Source: Ruminococcus sp. UBA1394 (GTDB lineage: Bacteria > Bacillota > Clostridia > Oscillospirales > Ruminococcaceae). Taken from it: a stretch of 64,000 bases of DNA. The notes under the pieces were generated by a model. The model saw nothing but the letters and a program-made list of their open reading frames with translations. It was not told the origin of the DNA and did no database searches. Both the position numbers and the translations under genes were made by a program. The stretch lies in assembly GCA_002305725.1 (NCBI GenBank), contig DBQM01000045.1, forward strand, positions 1-64,000, in the 5' to 3' direction. This document shows, piece by piece, positions 17,033 through 24,581 of this stretch (position 1 is its first letter; each line of letters begins with the position of its first letter).

Positions 17033-17862
17033 TGAAAGCTGAAATAAATGTTGAATTTAATGAGGCATCAGACAGGCAGGAAATACGGAGCGGAGAGGAA
17101 ATAAAAACGCTTTTCGGAAAACTGAAAAAGTGGCTTTCTGACTTAAAGCCGATAGCGTTTTCCGGCAGCTATAATGATCTGTCAGATACTCCGTCCTCGC
17201 TGCCGGCAGACGGAGGGGAGGCGGAAAAGGCTGTTTCTGACAGTACTGGCGCTGATATTGCTGAATCGTTTGCAAAAGTTAAGAGTAATATCGCCCTCAA
17301 CCGCACAACGCTCGGGACACAATGCAGGAACTTGCATGACACATTAAGTGTGAACTGGTATCAGCCGGGCAAGACAAGTGTTGCGAGCGATGGTACGGTC
17401 ACAACGACAATTACAAGTGACTCGAGAAGCTTTACATACGCAAATTCCGAGCATTATATTACTCTTGAAGCCGGCAACTATATAATAACGGCTAATACGC
17501 TTGAATTTGCAGCCGGAAGCTCAGCGTTGATAAGAGGCTGTAACTCTGACAATCAATCGCTATTTGCGTTGTCTGTGTCATCAGCAGGTTTGCATAAAGC
17601 TGCTTTTAGCTTGTCGGAAAAAACAACTATCGGAATTATGTATAAGCTTTATAGCCAGACTTGCACTATCATGATTCGTGACGCTGATATTTTAGGCGAT
17701 ACTTATGAGCCGTATCAGCCAAGTCTGAAAGAGAAACTTGAAAGTCACATAGCCTCATCAGATGTTGATTCCGAAATGTCGGACACTTCTGTGAATCCGG
17801 TTCAGAACAAGGTTATCAAGGCTTATATAGACCAGAAAATTGCTGAAATATCCGGTTCATAA
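17032..17862 (+). CDS. Phage tail-fibre-like protein with C-terminal NPVQNKVI motif
   Basis: The 276-residue product has an N-terminal part with IAFSGSYNDLSDTPSSLP, a beta-sandwich-like middle (NYIITANTLEFAAGSSALIR, TYEPYQPSLKEKLESHI) and the tail SDTSVNPVQNKVIKAYIDQK. All three motifs recur in tail and baseplate proteins of phages from Firmicutes. It closes the cassette and is followed directly by a terminator. What it binds cannot be told from sequence. Confidence 0.55.
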   Translation: MKAEINVEFNEASDRQEIRSGEEIKTLFGKLKKWLSDLKPIAFSGSYNDLSDTPSSLPADGGEAEKAVSDSTGADIAESFAKVKSNIALNRTTLGTQCRNLHDTLSVNWYQPGKTSVASDGTVTTTITSDSRSFTYANSEHYITLEAGNYIITANTLEFAAGSSALIRGCNSDNQSLFALSVSSAGLHKAAFSLSEKTTIGIMYKLYSQTCTIMIRDADILGDTYEPYQPSLKEKLESHIASSDVDSEMSDTSVNPVQNKVIKAYIDQKIAEISGS

Positions 17863-17865
17863 AGC

Positions 17866-17900
17866 AAAAAGGACGTTCTTTTTACAGAACGTCCTTTTTT
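17866..17900 (+). terminator. Bidirectional terminator after the phage-like cassette
   Basis: AAAAAGGACGTTCT and AGAACGTCCTTTTTT form a 14-bp stem with T-runs on both strands; it serves this cassette and the convergent DUF6440 gene. Confidence 0.88.
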
Positions 17901-17907
17901 ACAATTT

Positions 17908-18090
17908 TTATCTCTCTACTGGAGAAACAACCGGTTTTCCGGTGTTGTCAAGCAGGGGAGTCATGCCGCCTGCAGATCCTGACATGTGAAACAGATAATT
18001 AACTCCGGTTTCTTTGTCAACCCAGATTTCTGTAACTTCAAGCTGACCCTGTTTGTATATTCTTTCAAATCTTTTATCGTCTTTTGACAT
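17908..18090 (-). CDS. DUF6440 family small protein
   Basis: The 60-residue product (MSKDDKRFERIYKQGQLEVT, EIWVDKETGVNYLF, GGMTPLLDNTGKPVV) fits the DUF6440 pattern, a short protein common in Firmicutes and their phages with no known role. AAAGGAG lies ten bases upstream of the ATG. It sits 35 bases after the GH13 gene on the same strand. Confidence 0.7.
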   Translation of the reverse strand: MSKDDKRFERIYKQGQLEVTEIWVDKETGVNYLFHMSGSAGGMTPLLDNTGKPVVSPVER

Positions 18091-18125
18091 TGATTCTTCT
18101 CTCCTTTTTAAATTCTAAAAGTCTC

Positions 18126-19712
18126 TCAGCCTATCTTTGTAAATCTCGGCTGACCGTCTGCAATACCCACAAAGAGAGACTTTGGTCTTGCCCAGAGCTC
18201 ACCGTCTGACAGGGACTTGTAAATTACAAGCTCTTCAAGTGTTTCGCTGTGCTTTGCAACTGAAACAACTTCATACTCGCCGCCCTTGTAATGACGGTAC
18301 TTTCCGCCGATGACAATTTCAGTTTCAGCAGGAATTATTTCCTTCTCCGGTTCCGGCTCTGCATTGAGCAGTGCGTCCTCAACAATAATCATAGAGGAGA
18401 ACGGCGGCATTTTTATGTAAGCGTTGCCGTTTTCGACATTGACACGCTGACCGCTTAATGCGTCAACAAGAGCAGTACGGTTTGTATTGAAACAGAGGTC
18501 ATAATCCCTGTCCTCAAGGTTTAATGCAACAAATACTTGCTGTTCGTTCAGTTCCTTTAAGAAGAGCATCTGCTGGTTGCGGATAATCATTGTGTAGTAC
18601 TTTCCGGTTCTCAGTGCAGGATATGCCTTGTAAAGACGTCCCAGCTTGACGATATGCTCATAAAGCTTTGTGTTCTTGTCCGGAATATCGCCCAGATTAA
18701 GGCACGGTCTTAAATTATCGTCAGAGTTATTCTCCTTAACACCCTTTACGCCGAATTCACCGCCGTAATAGATTGACGGAATACCCGGCATACAGTAAAG
18801 CAGAGTGTAGACATTGCAGAGATGCTCCGGATTTGTGAGAGTGCTTGCAATACGGTTTACATCGTGGTTGTCAACGAATGTATAGAGATTGATATTAGGA
18901 TAAATTGCATTGCTTCCAGACTGACGGTTGATAGAGTAGTCAATCTCGAAGTAGTTCTTGGTATTGTGTGAAGAATAGATACCCTTGTAGCACTCGTAGT
19001 TGGTAACGCTGTCCAGCATTTCAGGGTTAGCCCAGCGGTTGTAGTCGCCGAAAATGATCTCACCCATAAGCCAGAATTCAGGATTCTTGCCCTTGCAGAA
19101 ATTTCTGATTCTCTTGAAGAAGTCGAACTCAATACAGTCAGCGGCGTCGAAACGGATACCGTCTATCTTAAATTCTTCTATCCAGTAGTTAACTGCGTCG
19201 ATAAGGTGGTCGCAGACACCCGGATTTCTGAGGTTGAGCTTTACAAGGTTATAGTGACCGTTCCAGCCCTCGTACCAGAAATTATCTCCGCATGGACTCT
19301 GACCGTCGAAATTGAGGTTCTGGAACCAGCCGCAGTACTGCGAATTTCTGCCGTTCTGCTGAATGTCCACAAACTGAGGGAACTTTCTGCCGACGTGATT
19401 GAAAACGCCGTCTAAGATAACACGGATTCCGTTTTCGTGGAGCTGGTCGCAGATTTTCTTGAAAGAAGCATTGTCGCCCAGACGTCTGTCGATTGTTTTG
19501 TAGTCAGTTGTGTCGTAGCCGTGTTCAGCGGACTCGAAAACAGGTCCGAGGTAAACAGCGTCTATGTTCATTTCTTTAAGGTGAGGTATCCAGTCGATAA
19601 GCTTGTCCAGACGGTACTGAACCGGACCTCCCTCGTTTACCTTCGGCGCTCCGCAGAAACCGAGAGGGTAAATGTGATAGATAATTGCGTTGTCATACCA
19701 GTGATTACTCAT
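18126..19712 (-). CDS. GH13 alpha-amylase-family enzyme with C-terminal DUF1653 domain
   Basis: The 528-residue cytoplasmic protein begins MSNHWYDNAIIYHIYPLGFC. GH13 motifs are complete: DGVFNHVGR, nucleophile aspartate in GIRFDAAD, acid glutamate in LMGEII and FVDNHD. No signal peptide, so it probably acts on imported or stored maltooligosaccharides. Residues from about 460 (IGGKYRHYKGGEYEVVSVAK, HSETLEELVIYKSLSDGELW) form a DUF1653 domain, normally a separate small protein; the fusion is unusual. ATG 19712 is preferred to ATG 19721 because AGGAG directly abuts the latter. An HD-domain gene lies 12 bases upstream. Confidence 0.85.
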   Translation of the reverse strand: MSNHWYDNAIIYHIYPLGFCGAPKVNEGGPVQYRLDKLIDWIPHLKEMNIDAVYLGPVFESAEHGYDTTDYKTIDRRLGDNASFKKICDQLHENGIRVILDGVFNHVGRKFPQFVDIQQNGRNSQYCGWFQNLNFDGQSPCGDNFWYEGWNGHYNLVKLNLRNPGVCDHLIDAVNYWIEEFKIDGIRFDAADCIEFDFFKRIRNFCKGKNPEFWLMGEIIFGDYNRWANPEMLDSVTNYECYKGIYSSHNTKNYFEIDYSINRQSGSNAIYPNINLYTFVDNHDVNRIASTLTNPEHLCNVYTLLYCMPGIPSIYYGGEFGVKGVKENNSDDNLRPCLNLGDIPDKNTKLYEHIVKLGRLYKAYPALRTGKYYTMIIRNQQMLFLKELNEQQVFVALNLEDRDYDLCFNTNRTALVDALSGQRVNVENGNAYIKMPPFSSMIIVEDALLNAEPEPEKEIIPAETEIVIGGKYRHYKGGEYEVVSVAKHSETLEELVIYKSLSDGELWARPKSLFVGIADGQPRFTKIG

Positions 19713-19724
19713 TTTAGTCATCTC

Positions 19725-20312
19725 CTATTTTGATTCAAGATAGTATGTAGCCTCCATGTCAGCGACGCTGAGAGCGAAAGCAAGAGGGAACATTTCAAAG
19801 GCGCTGCCAATGCTGTTTTTGTCCTCAATCCCCGAAAAGCCCATGTGATACCTGATAGCAAAGGCCTCCTCCCGTGTAAGCCGCATAAAACCGGAAACTA
19901 TATAGACCGACTTTTCACCGTGTCCATACGGCAGGCGGTCATTGATAGTATAATAAGGGACTTTCTCCCATACACCCTGTTCATTTTTTGCATTTCTGTA
20001 ATCAACAGCATAAAAGTTCATCTTGCACACGTCATGCAGGAGTGAAACGAGGGCGATTGTTTCCTCGCTGTAGTTCATTCTGTAAAGCTCCTTTGTGCGA
20101 GGACGTTCAAGGTAGTCCTTTAAGCAGTTGTAAACATTAATGCTGTGTTCGCACAGACCGCCGGCGTAAGAACCGTGAAAACGTGTACTGCACGGTGCCT
20201 CAAAAAAATCGCTCTGGTCGGAAAGCAGGTAATTCAGAAGCTTGTCCGAACCCGGTCTGCTGATATTTTCCTGATATATTCTCAGAAATTCTTCTTTTGC
20301 GTTTTCAATCAT
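19725..20312 (-). CDS. HD-domain phosphohydrolase
   Basis: The 195-residue product shows the HD metal-binding pattern: histidine in GGLCEHSINVYNCL, HD in VSLLHDVCKMNFYA, further histidines in GHGEKSVYIV and IRYHMGF, and the late aspartate in ALSVADMEATYY. It resembles the HD part of YhaM-type nucleases but lacks an OB domain. The true substrate is unknown. The start at 20312 follows AGGAG by eight bases; an upstream in-frame ATG overlaps no ribosome site. It is in one operon with the GH13 gene. Confidence 0.75.
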   Translation of the reverse strand: MIENAKEEFLRIYQENISRPGSDKLLNYLLSDQSDFFEAPCSTRFHGSYAGGLCEHSINVYNCLKDYLERPRTKELYRMNYSEETIALVSLLHDVCKMNFYAVDYRNAKNEQGVWEKVPYYTINDRLPYGHGEKSVYIVSGFMRLTREEAFAIRYHMGFSGIEDKNSIGSAFEMFPLAFALSVADMEATYYLESK

Positions 20313-20404
20313 TTTTGCTGCTCCTGTAAGCAATGTATTTTTACTTTATTATTTTATCATAAATTCTCCGTTTTTTCAATGGTTTATTTGTAAAATGTGT
20401 TTTA

Positions 20405-20433
20405 TTGACAAAAAAAGATATATATGTTAAAAT
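20405..20433 (+). promoter_or_regulatory. Promoter of the LRR-dockerin gene
   Basis: TTGACA at 20405-20410 and TAAAAT at 20428-20433 have a 17-base spacer, with an extended TG before the -10 box. Confidence 0.7.
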
Positions 20434-20458
20434 TTAAGAAAAAACAGGAGGATTTATA

Positions 20459-22150
20459 ATGCGTATTGCTAAGAAAATTACAGGCATATTGACAGCAATG
20501 GTATGCGCCGCAGGTACTGTATGCGGTGGTTATTCTTTAATTGCTGAGGCTGCGGATATAAGCGAGGAAATGCTGTATGGTGATTATCTGTATTATGTAG
20601 CCTATGATGAGGATGAGAACGGAATATATGATTATGTTGAAATTACTGGCTGTGATGAGGCTGCAACTGAGGTTGAAATTCCGGCTGAGATTGACGGACT
20701 TCCGGTAACGGGCATTGGATGGGGTTCATTTCACGGCTGTACAAATCTTGTTAGCATAACAATTCCGGACAGCGTGACGAGTATTGAAGATGAATTATTT
20801 TACGGTTGTACAAGTCTTACAAGCATAACAATTCCGGACGGCGTGACAAGTATTGGATCTGAGGCATTTTCAAAATGTACAAGTCTTGCAAGCATAACAA
20901 TTCCGGACGGCGTGACAAGTATTGGATCTGAGGCGTTTTCAAAATGTACAAGTCTTGCAAGCATAACAATTCCGGACAGCGTTACAGAAATAGGTCCAAT
21001 GGCATTTGATGGCACAGCATTACTTGATAATCAGACAGGTCCGTTATACTATGCTGATAAATGGATTATAGGCTGTGATAAAGATGTAACATCTGCTGAA
21101 ATAAAAGATGGTACAAAATGTATTGGATGGGGTGTATTTTACGGCTGTACAAACCTTGAAAGCGTAGTGATTCCGGACAGCGTGACAAGTATTGGGAATG
21201 CAGTCTTTTGTGGCTGTACAAGCCTTGAAAGCGCAATAATTCCGGACAGCGTGACAAGTATTGGCAGTGGTATCTTTTATGGCTGTGAACAACTCAAGGA
21301 AGTTACGTTATCCAATAATATAACTTCATTAGATAATTATGATTCTGGGGATTGGGATGATATTTATAAAGGTTTCTTTGAGGATTGTTCAAGCCTTGTA
21401 AGCATAACAATTCCGGACAGCGTGGCGAATTTTGGAGATGAGGCATTTTACGGATGTACAAGCCTTGAAAGAATAAATGCCTCAGAGAATAATGAGTATT
21501 TTTGCAGTATAGACGGAATTCTTTTTAGCAAAGATAAAACTGAATTGATTCGCTATCCGGAAGGTAATAAAAATACAGATTACTTTATCCCTGACAGCGT
21601 GACTAATATTGGAAATCAAGCATTTTTCGATTGTGAAAGTCTTGCAAGCATAACAATCCCTGACAGCGTGACTAATATTGGAGATTATGCATTTGCCAAC
21701 TGTAAAAGCCTTGAAATCATAACAATTCCGGATAGTGTAACATCAATTGGAAGCAGTGCGTTCTCCCACTGTGAAAGTTTAGAAAGCATAACGATAGAAA
21801 ACCCTGAATGTGAAATATACGATAGTCAATATACAATAAGCAATGGTACAGATGAAATAAGCTATTATCCTTATTTTAATGGCACGATTTACGGCTGTGA
21901 AAACTCAACTGCACAAGCCTATGCGGGAAAATGCGGTTATGAATTCAGATTGATAGGCGATATAAATATTGATGGTGCTGTAAATATTGCTGATATTGTA
22001 ATGCTCCAAAATTTTATTATAAATAAAGAAATTATTTATACTGAAGAGATGATTGCTAACGAGGATATTGGTAAAACTGATTTGAATTCAGACGGTAAAA
22101 CTAATATTTTTGATGTTATATATCTAAAAAGACTGGTACTTGATTTATAA
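20459..22150 (+). CDS. Secreted leucine-rich repeat (BspA-like, LRR_5) protein with C-terminal dockerin
   Basis: The 563-residue product has a signal peptide (about residues 1-31), then many copies of a roughly 23-residue LRR_5 unit of the form C-x-S-L-x-SITIPDSVTSIG-x-x-AF (about residues 75-460), and a dockerin (GDINIDGAVNIADIVMLQNF and DLNSDGKTNIFDVIYLKRLV) with two calcium-binding repeats. The dockerin predicts docking to a cohesin on a cellulosome scaffold. LRR_5 domains usually bind proteins or glycans rather than catalyse. Two 69-base units (20807-20944) are almost identical, a sign of recent repeat duplication. Confidence 0.88.
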   Translation: MRIAKKITGILTAMVCAAGTVCGGYSLIAEAADISEEMLYGDYLYYVAYDEDENGIYDYVEITGCDEAATEVEIPAEIDGLPVTGIGWGSFHGCTNLVSITIPDSVTSIEDELFYGCTSLTSITIPDGVTSIGSEAFSKCTSLASITIPDGVTSIGSEAFSKCTSLASITIPDSVTEIGPMAFDGTALLDNQTGPLYYADKWIIGCDKDVTSAEIKDGTKCIGWGVFYGCTNLESVVIPDSVTSIGNAVFCGCTSLESAIIPDSVTSIGSGIFYGCEQLKEVTLSNNITSLDNYDSGDWDDIYKGFFEDCSSLVSITIPDSVANFGDEAFYGCTSLERINASENNEYFCSIDGILFSKDKTELIRYPEGNKNTDYFIPDSVTNIGNQAFFDCESLASITIPDSVTNIGDYAFANCKSLEIITIPDSVTSIGSSAFSHCESLESITIENPECEIYDSQYTISNGTDEISYYPYFNGTIYGCENSTAQAYAGKCGYEFRLIGDINIDGAVNIADIVMLQNFIINKEIIYTEEMIANEDIGKTDLNSDGKTNIFDVIYLKRLVLDL

Positions 22151-22170
22151 TAACATTGTTCATAACACAA

Positions 22171-22196
22171 AAGCGGACGCTTAAAAACGTCCGCTT
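22171..22196 (+). terminator. Hairpin after the LRR-dockerin gene
   Basis: AAGCGGACG and CGTCCGCTT form a nine-base-pair stem with an eight-base loop. The following sequence is not a strong T-run, so termination efficiency is uncertain. Confidence 0.5.
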
Positions 22197-22215
22197 CAGC
22201 TTGCCGAAAAACTTT

Positions 22216-22257
22216 AAAACTAACGGGCGACCAATGGTCGCCCGTTAGTTTTAAAAT
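22216..22257. repeat. Palindromic intergenic repeat, family A (single long palindrome)
   Basis: TTAAAACTAACGGGCGACC and its complement flank an AAT centre, giving a near-perfect palindrome of about 40 bases. The GGGCGACCAATGGTCGCCC core is shared with 53391-53467. Confidence 0.75.
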
Positions 22258-22276
22258 GAAATTTTTATTTCCCCTG

Positions 22277-22337
22277 TTGACAAAAATTAATAAATGGTTT
22301 ATAATTATAGAGGTTAATAGTTAAACGTTAAACTATT
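22277..22337 (+). promoter_or_regulatory. Consensus promoter and probable MarR operator
   Basis: TTGACA at 22277-22282 and TATAAT at 22300-22305 are exactly 17 bases apart, a perfect sigma-A promoter. Just downstream, AATAGTT (22316-22322) and AACTATT (22331-22337) form an inverted repeat over the start of transcription, the classic position for MarR autorepression of the operon. Confidence 0.75.
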
Positions 22338-22354
22338 GAAAGGAGTGACCCAAA

Positions 22355-22858
22355 ATTTACTGCAATATAATAAACAGATTTGAAAAAATTCATCTTCTGC
22401 GCAGAATTTACTGCCAGAAAATAACCGCAAAATCTCCTCTTCATTTCGGGCAGATACCCATAATGAACTATATTTCAGAAAACAGCGGCTGTACACAGGT
22501 GGATATAGCGGAGAAACTCCAGGTTTCAGCCGCCTGCGTTGCCACGTCTACCAAAAGACTTCAGAAAGCCGGTCTTATAACCAAAACCGTTGACGAGGAC
22601 AACTTGCGCTGTAAAAGACTGAGCCTTACTCCGCTGGGGGAAAAGGTGCTGGAGGAGTGCCACGCACCCTTTGACGAGTACGACAGGCAGATTTTCAGAA
22701 ATATCAGCGACGAGGAGCTGGAAAGCATGAATCGTATTATGGATAAGCTTATCTACAACATGGAAGAGGCTATAGGCGAGTCTCACGGAGAAACCGATAT
22801 ATATGAAATTGACAGGCTTATCAGACGAGTAAAGGAGGAAAAAAACCAGCATGATTAA
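22355..22858 (+). CDS. MarR-family regulator of the ABC exporter, apparent ATT start
   Basis: The winged helix-turn-helix protein reads INRFEKIHLLRRIY at its N-terminus, then HFGQIPIMNYISENSGCTQV, DIAEKLQVSAACVATSTKRL and the wing DEDNLRCKRLSLTPLGEK. Conserved N-terminal helix residues lie upstream of the first ATG (22463), and no ATG, GTG or TTG exists in frame back to the stop at 22346. ATT at 22355 is nine bases after AAAGGAG (22339-22345), so an AUU start giving 167 residues is the best reading. The gene overlaps the exporter by eight bases and has a dyad at its promoter, so it probably represses the operon until a toxic ligand binds. Confidence 0.82.
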   Translation: MYCNIINRFEKIHLLRRIYCQKITAKSPLHFGQIPIMNYISENSGCTQVDIAEKLQVSAACVATSTKRLQKAGLITKTVDEDNLRCKRLSLTPLGEKVLEECHAPFDEYDRQIFRNISDEELESMNRIMDKLIYNMEEAIGESHGETDIYEIDRLIRRVKEEKNQHD

Positions 22859-24581
22859 AAAAATCATATCCTGTACGGGGGAGTATAAGAAATATGCGCT
22901 GCTGACACCGGTTATAATAATCGGGGAAGTGCTTATGGAAATACTTATCCCTTTTATAATGGCGAAAATACTTGATAACGGTATCAAGGGCGACGGCGGT
23001 ATACCCTATATCGTGAAAATGGGCGGACTTATGTTTTTAATGGCTGCCTTTTCAATGCTCTGCGGCGCTCTTGCAGGAAAGTTTGCGGCAACGGCGGGCA
23101 TGGGTTTTGCAAAAAATGTGAGAAAGGCAATGTTTGACAAGATTCAGGATTTCTCTTTCAAAAACGTTGACAAGTTCAGTACTGCCTCTCTTGTAACACG
23201 TCTTACAACCGATGTCACAAATACCCAGAACGCTTTCATGATGATTATCAGAACCGCTGTGAGAGCGCCTATGATGATGATTGGTGCGACAGTTATGGCG
23301 GTGACCATAAATTTTAAGCTTTCCCTTGTGTTTTTTGCGGCAATACCGATTCTGGGAATTGCGCTGTTTCTTATCGCCTCACACGCACACCCTCGTTTCC
23401 AGAAAATGCTGAAAAAGTATGACGCTATGAATGCGTCAGTACAGGAAAACCTTATCGGTATCAGAGTTGTAAAGGCGTTTGTGCGTGAAAAGCATGAAAA
23501 CGAGAAGTTTGAGGCGTCTGCTGACGAGGTAAGGAGAGCACAGATGCACGCCGAAAAGCTTGTAATTCTCAATAACCCTATTATGCAGCTTACTATGTAC
23601 GCAAGTATTGTTGCAATTATATGGTTTGGTGGAAATATGATAGTCGGCGGCAATATGGAAACGGGACAGCTCACAAGCTTTATTTCCTATGTGTCACAGA
23701 TACTTATGTCACTTATGATGATATCCATGATTTTTATTATGTGTATCATTTCAAGAGCGTCCATTGCGAGAATTGCTGAAGTTCTCGACGAACAGCCGGA
23801 TATTGCCGACGGTGATGATAAAGACCTTAAAGTCAGCGACGGCTCAGTTAAGTTTGAGAATGTTTCTTTCAGCTATTTTAACGACCCGTCCAACTGCGCT
23901 CTTACCAATATTGACCTTGAAATAAAGTCGGGCGAAACTATCGGTATAATCGGCGGAACAGGCTCTTCCAAGACAAGCCTTGTACAGCTTATCCCAAGAC
24001 TTTACGATACCACTTCCGGCGCAGTTTATGTCGGCGGACACGATGTAAGGGAATACAGTCTTGAACATCTCAGGGACGAGGTGGCAATGGTATTGCAGAA
24101 AAACGTACTGTTTTCGGGTACTATAAAGGAAAATCTCCGCTGGGGAAATGAAAACGCCTCAGACGAGGAAATTATTGAAGCCTGCAAAGCGGCTCAGGCA
24201 CACGACTTTATAATGTCCTTTCCGGACGGATATGAAACCGATCTGGGACAGGGCGGCGTAAACGTTTCCGGCGGTCAGAAACAAAGACTTTGTATTGCAA
24301 GAGCGCTCTTAAAAAAGCCTAAGATAATCATACTTGACGACAGCACCAGCGCTGTTGATACTGCAACTGATAGTAAAATACGTCAGGCATTCAGAGAAAA
24401 GCTTGCTGATACCACAACTATAATAATTGCTCAGAGAATTTCCTCAGTATGCGACGCTGACAGAATTGTCGTTCTCGATGACGGAAAGGTAAACGGCGTT
24501 GGAACACACGAGGAGCTTATCAGAAACAATGAAATTTACAGAGAGGTTTATGAATCTCAGCAGAAAGGAAGTGACAGGTAA
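22851..24581 (+). CDS. ABC exporter half-transporter, degenerate-site subunit
   Basis: The 576-residue product has six transmembrane helices followed by a nucleotide-binding domain. Walker A is GGTGSSKTS and the signature is VSGGQKQRLC. The Walker B end is LDDSTSAVD (Asp in place of the catalytic Glu) and the switch residue is Gln in IIAQRISSV (in place of His). These are the hallmarks of the non-catalytic site in heterodimeric exporters such as TM287/288 and BmrCD. With the next gene it should form a multidrug exporter controlled by the MarR protein. Confidence 0.92.
   Translation: MIKKIISCTGEYKKYALLTPVIIIGEVLMEILIPFIMAKILDNGIKGDGGIPYIVKMGGLMFLMAAFSMLCGALAGKFAATAGMGFAKNVRKAMFDKIQDFSFKNVDKFSTASLVTRLTTDVTNTQNAFMMIIRTAVRAPMMMIGATVMAVTINFKLSLVFFAAIPILGIALFLIASHAHPRFQKMLKKYDAMNASVQENLIGIRVVKAFVREKHENEKFEASADEVRRAQMHAEKLVILNNPIMQLTMYASIVAIIWFGGNMIVGGNMETGQLTSFISYVSQILMSLMMISMIFIMCIISRASIARIAEVLDEQPDIADGDDKDLKVSDGSVKFENVSFSYFNDPSNCALTNIDLEIKSGETIGIIGGTGSSKTSLVQLIPRLYDTTSGAVYVGGHDVREYSLEHLRDEVAMVLQKNVLFSGTIKENLRWGNENASDEEIIEACKAAQAHDFIMSFPDGYETDLGQGGVNVSGGQKQRLCIARALLKKPKIIILDDSTSAVDTATDSKIRQAFREKLADTTTIIIAQRISSVCDADRIVVLDDGKVNGVGTHEELIRNNEIYREVYESQQKGSDR

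Noticed and set aside
15149..17862. A complete prophage
   Set aside because: No integrase, attachment-site repeat, repressor, terminase, portal, capsid or tape-measure gene flanks the cassette.
20807..20944. CRISPR array suggested by near-identical repeats of 69 bases
   Set aside because: The repeats are in-frame coding units of the LRR protein, contiguous, with no unique spacers, and no cas genes are near.
20800..21292. Minus-strand frames with repeats inside the LRR gene
   Set aside because: They arise from the repeated LRR codons in the real plus-strand gene.
22345..22380. GTG 22345 as the MarR start with a frameshift
   Set aside because: That frame stops after 12 codons, while the conserved MarR N-terminal helix is intact in the frame that begins at ATT 22355, so no frameshift is needed.
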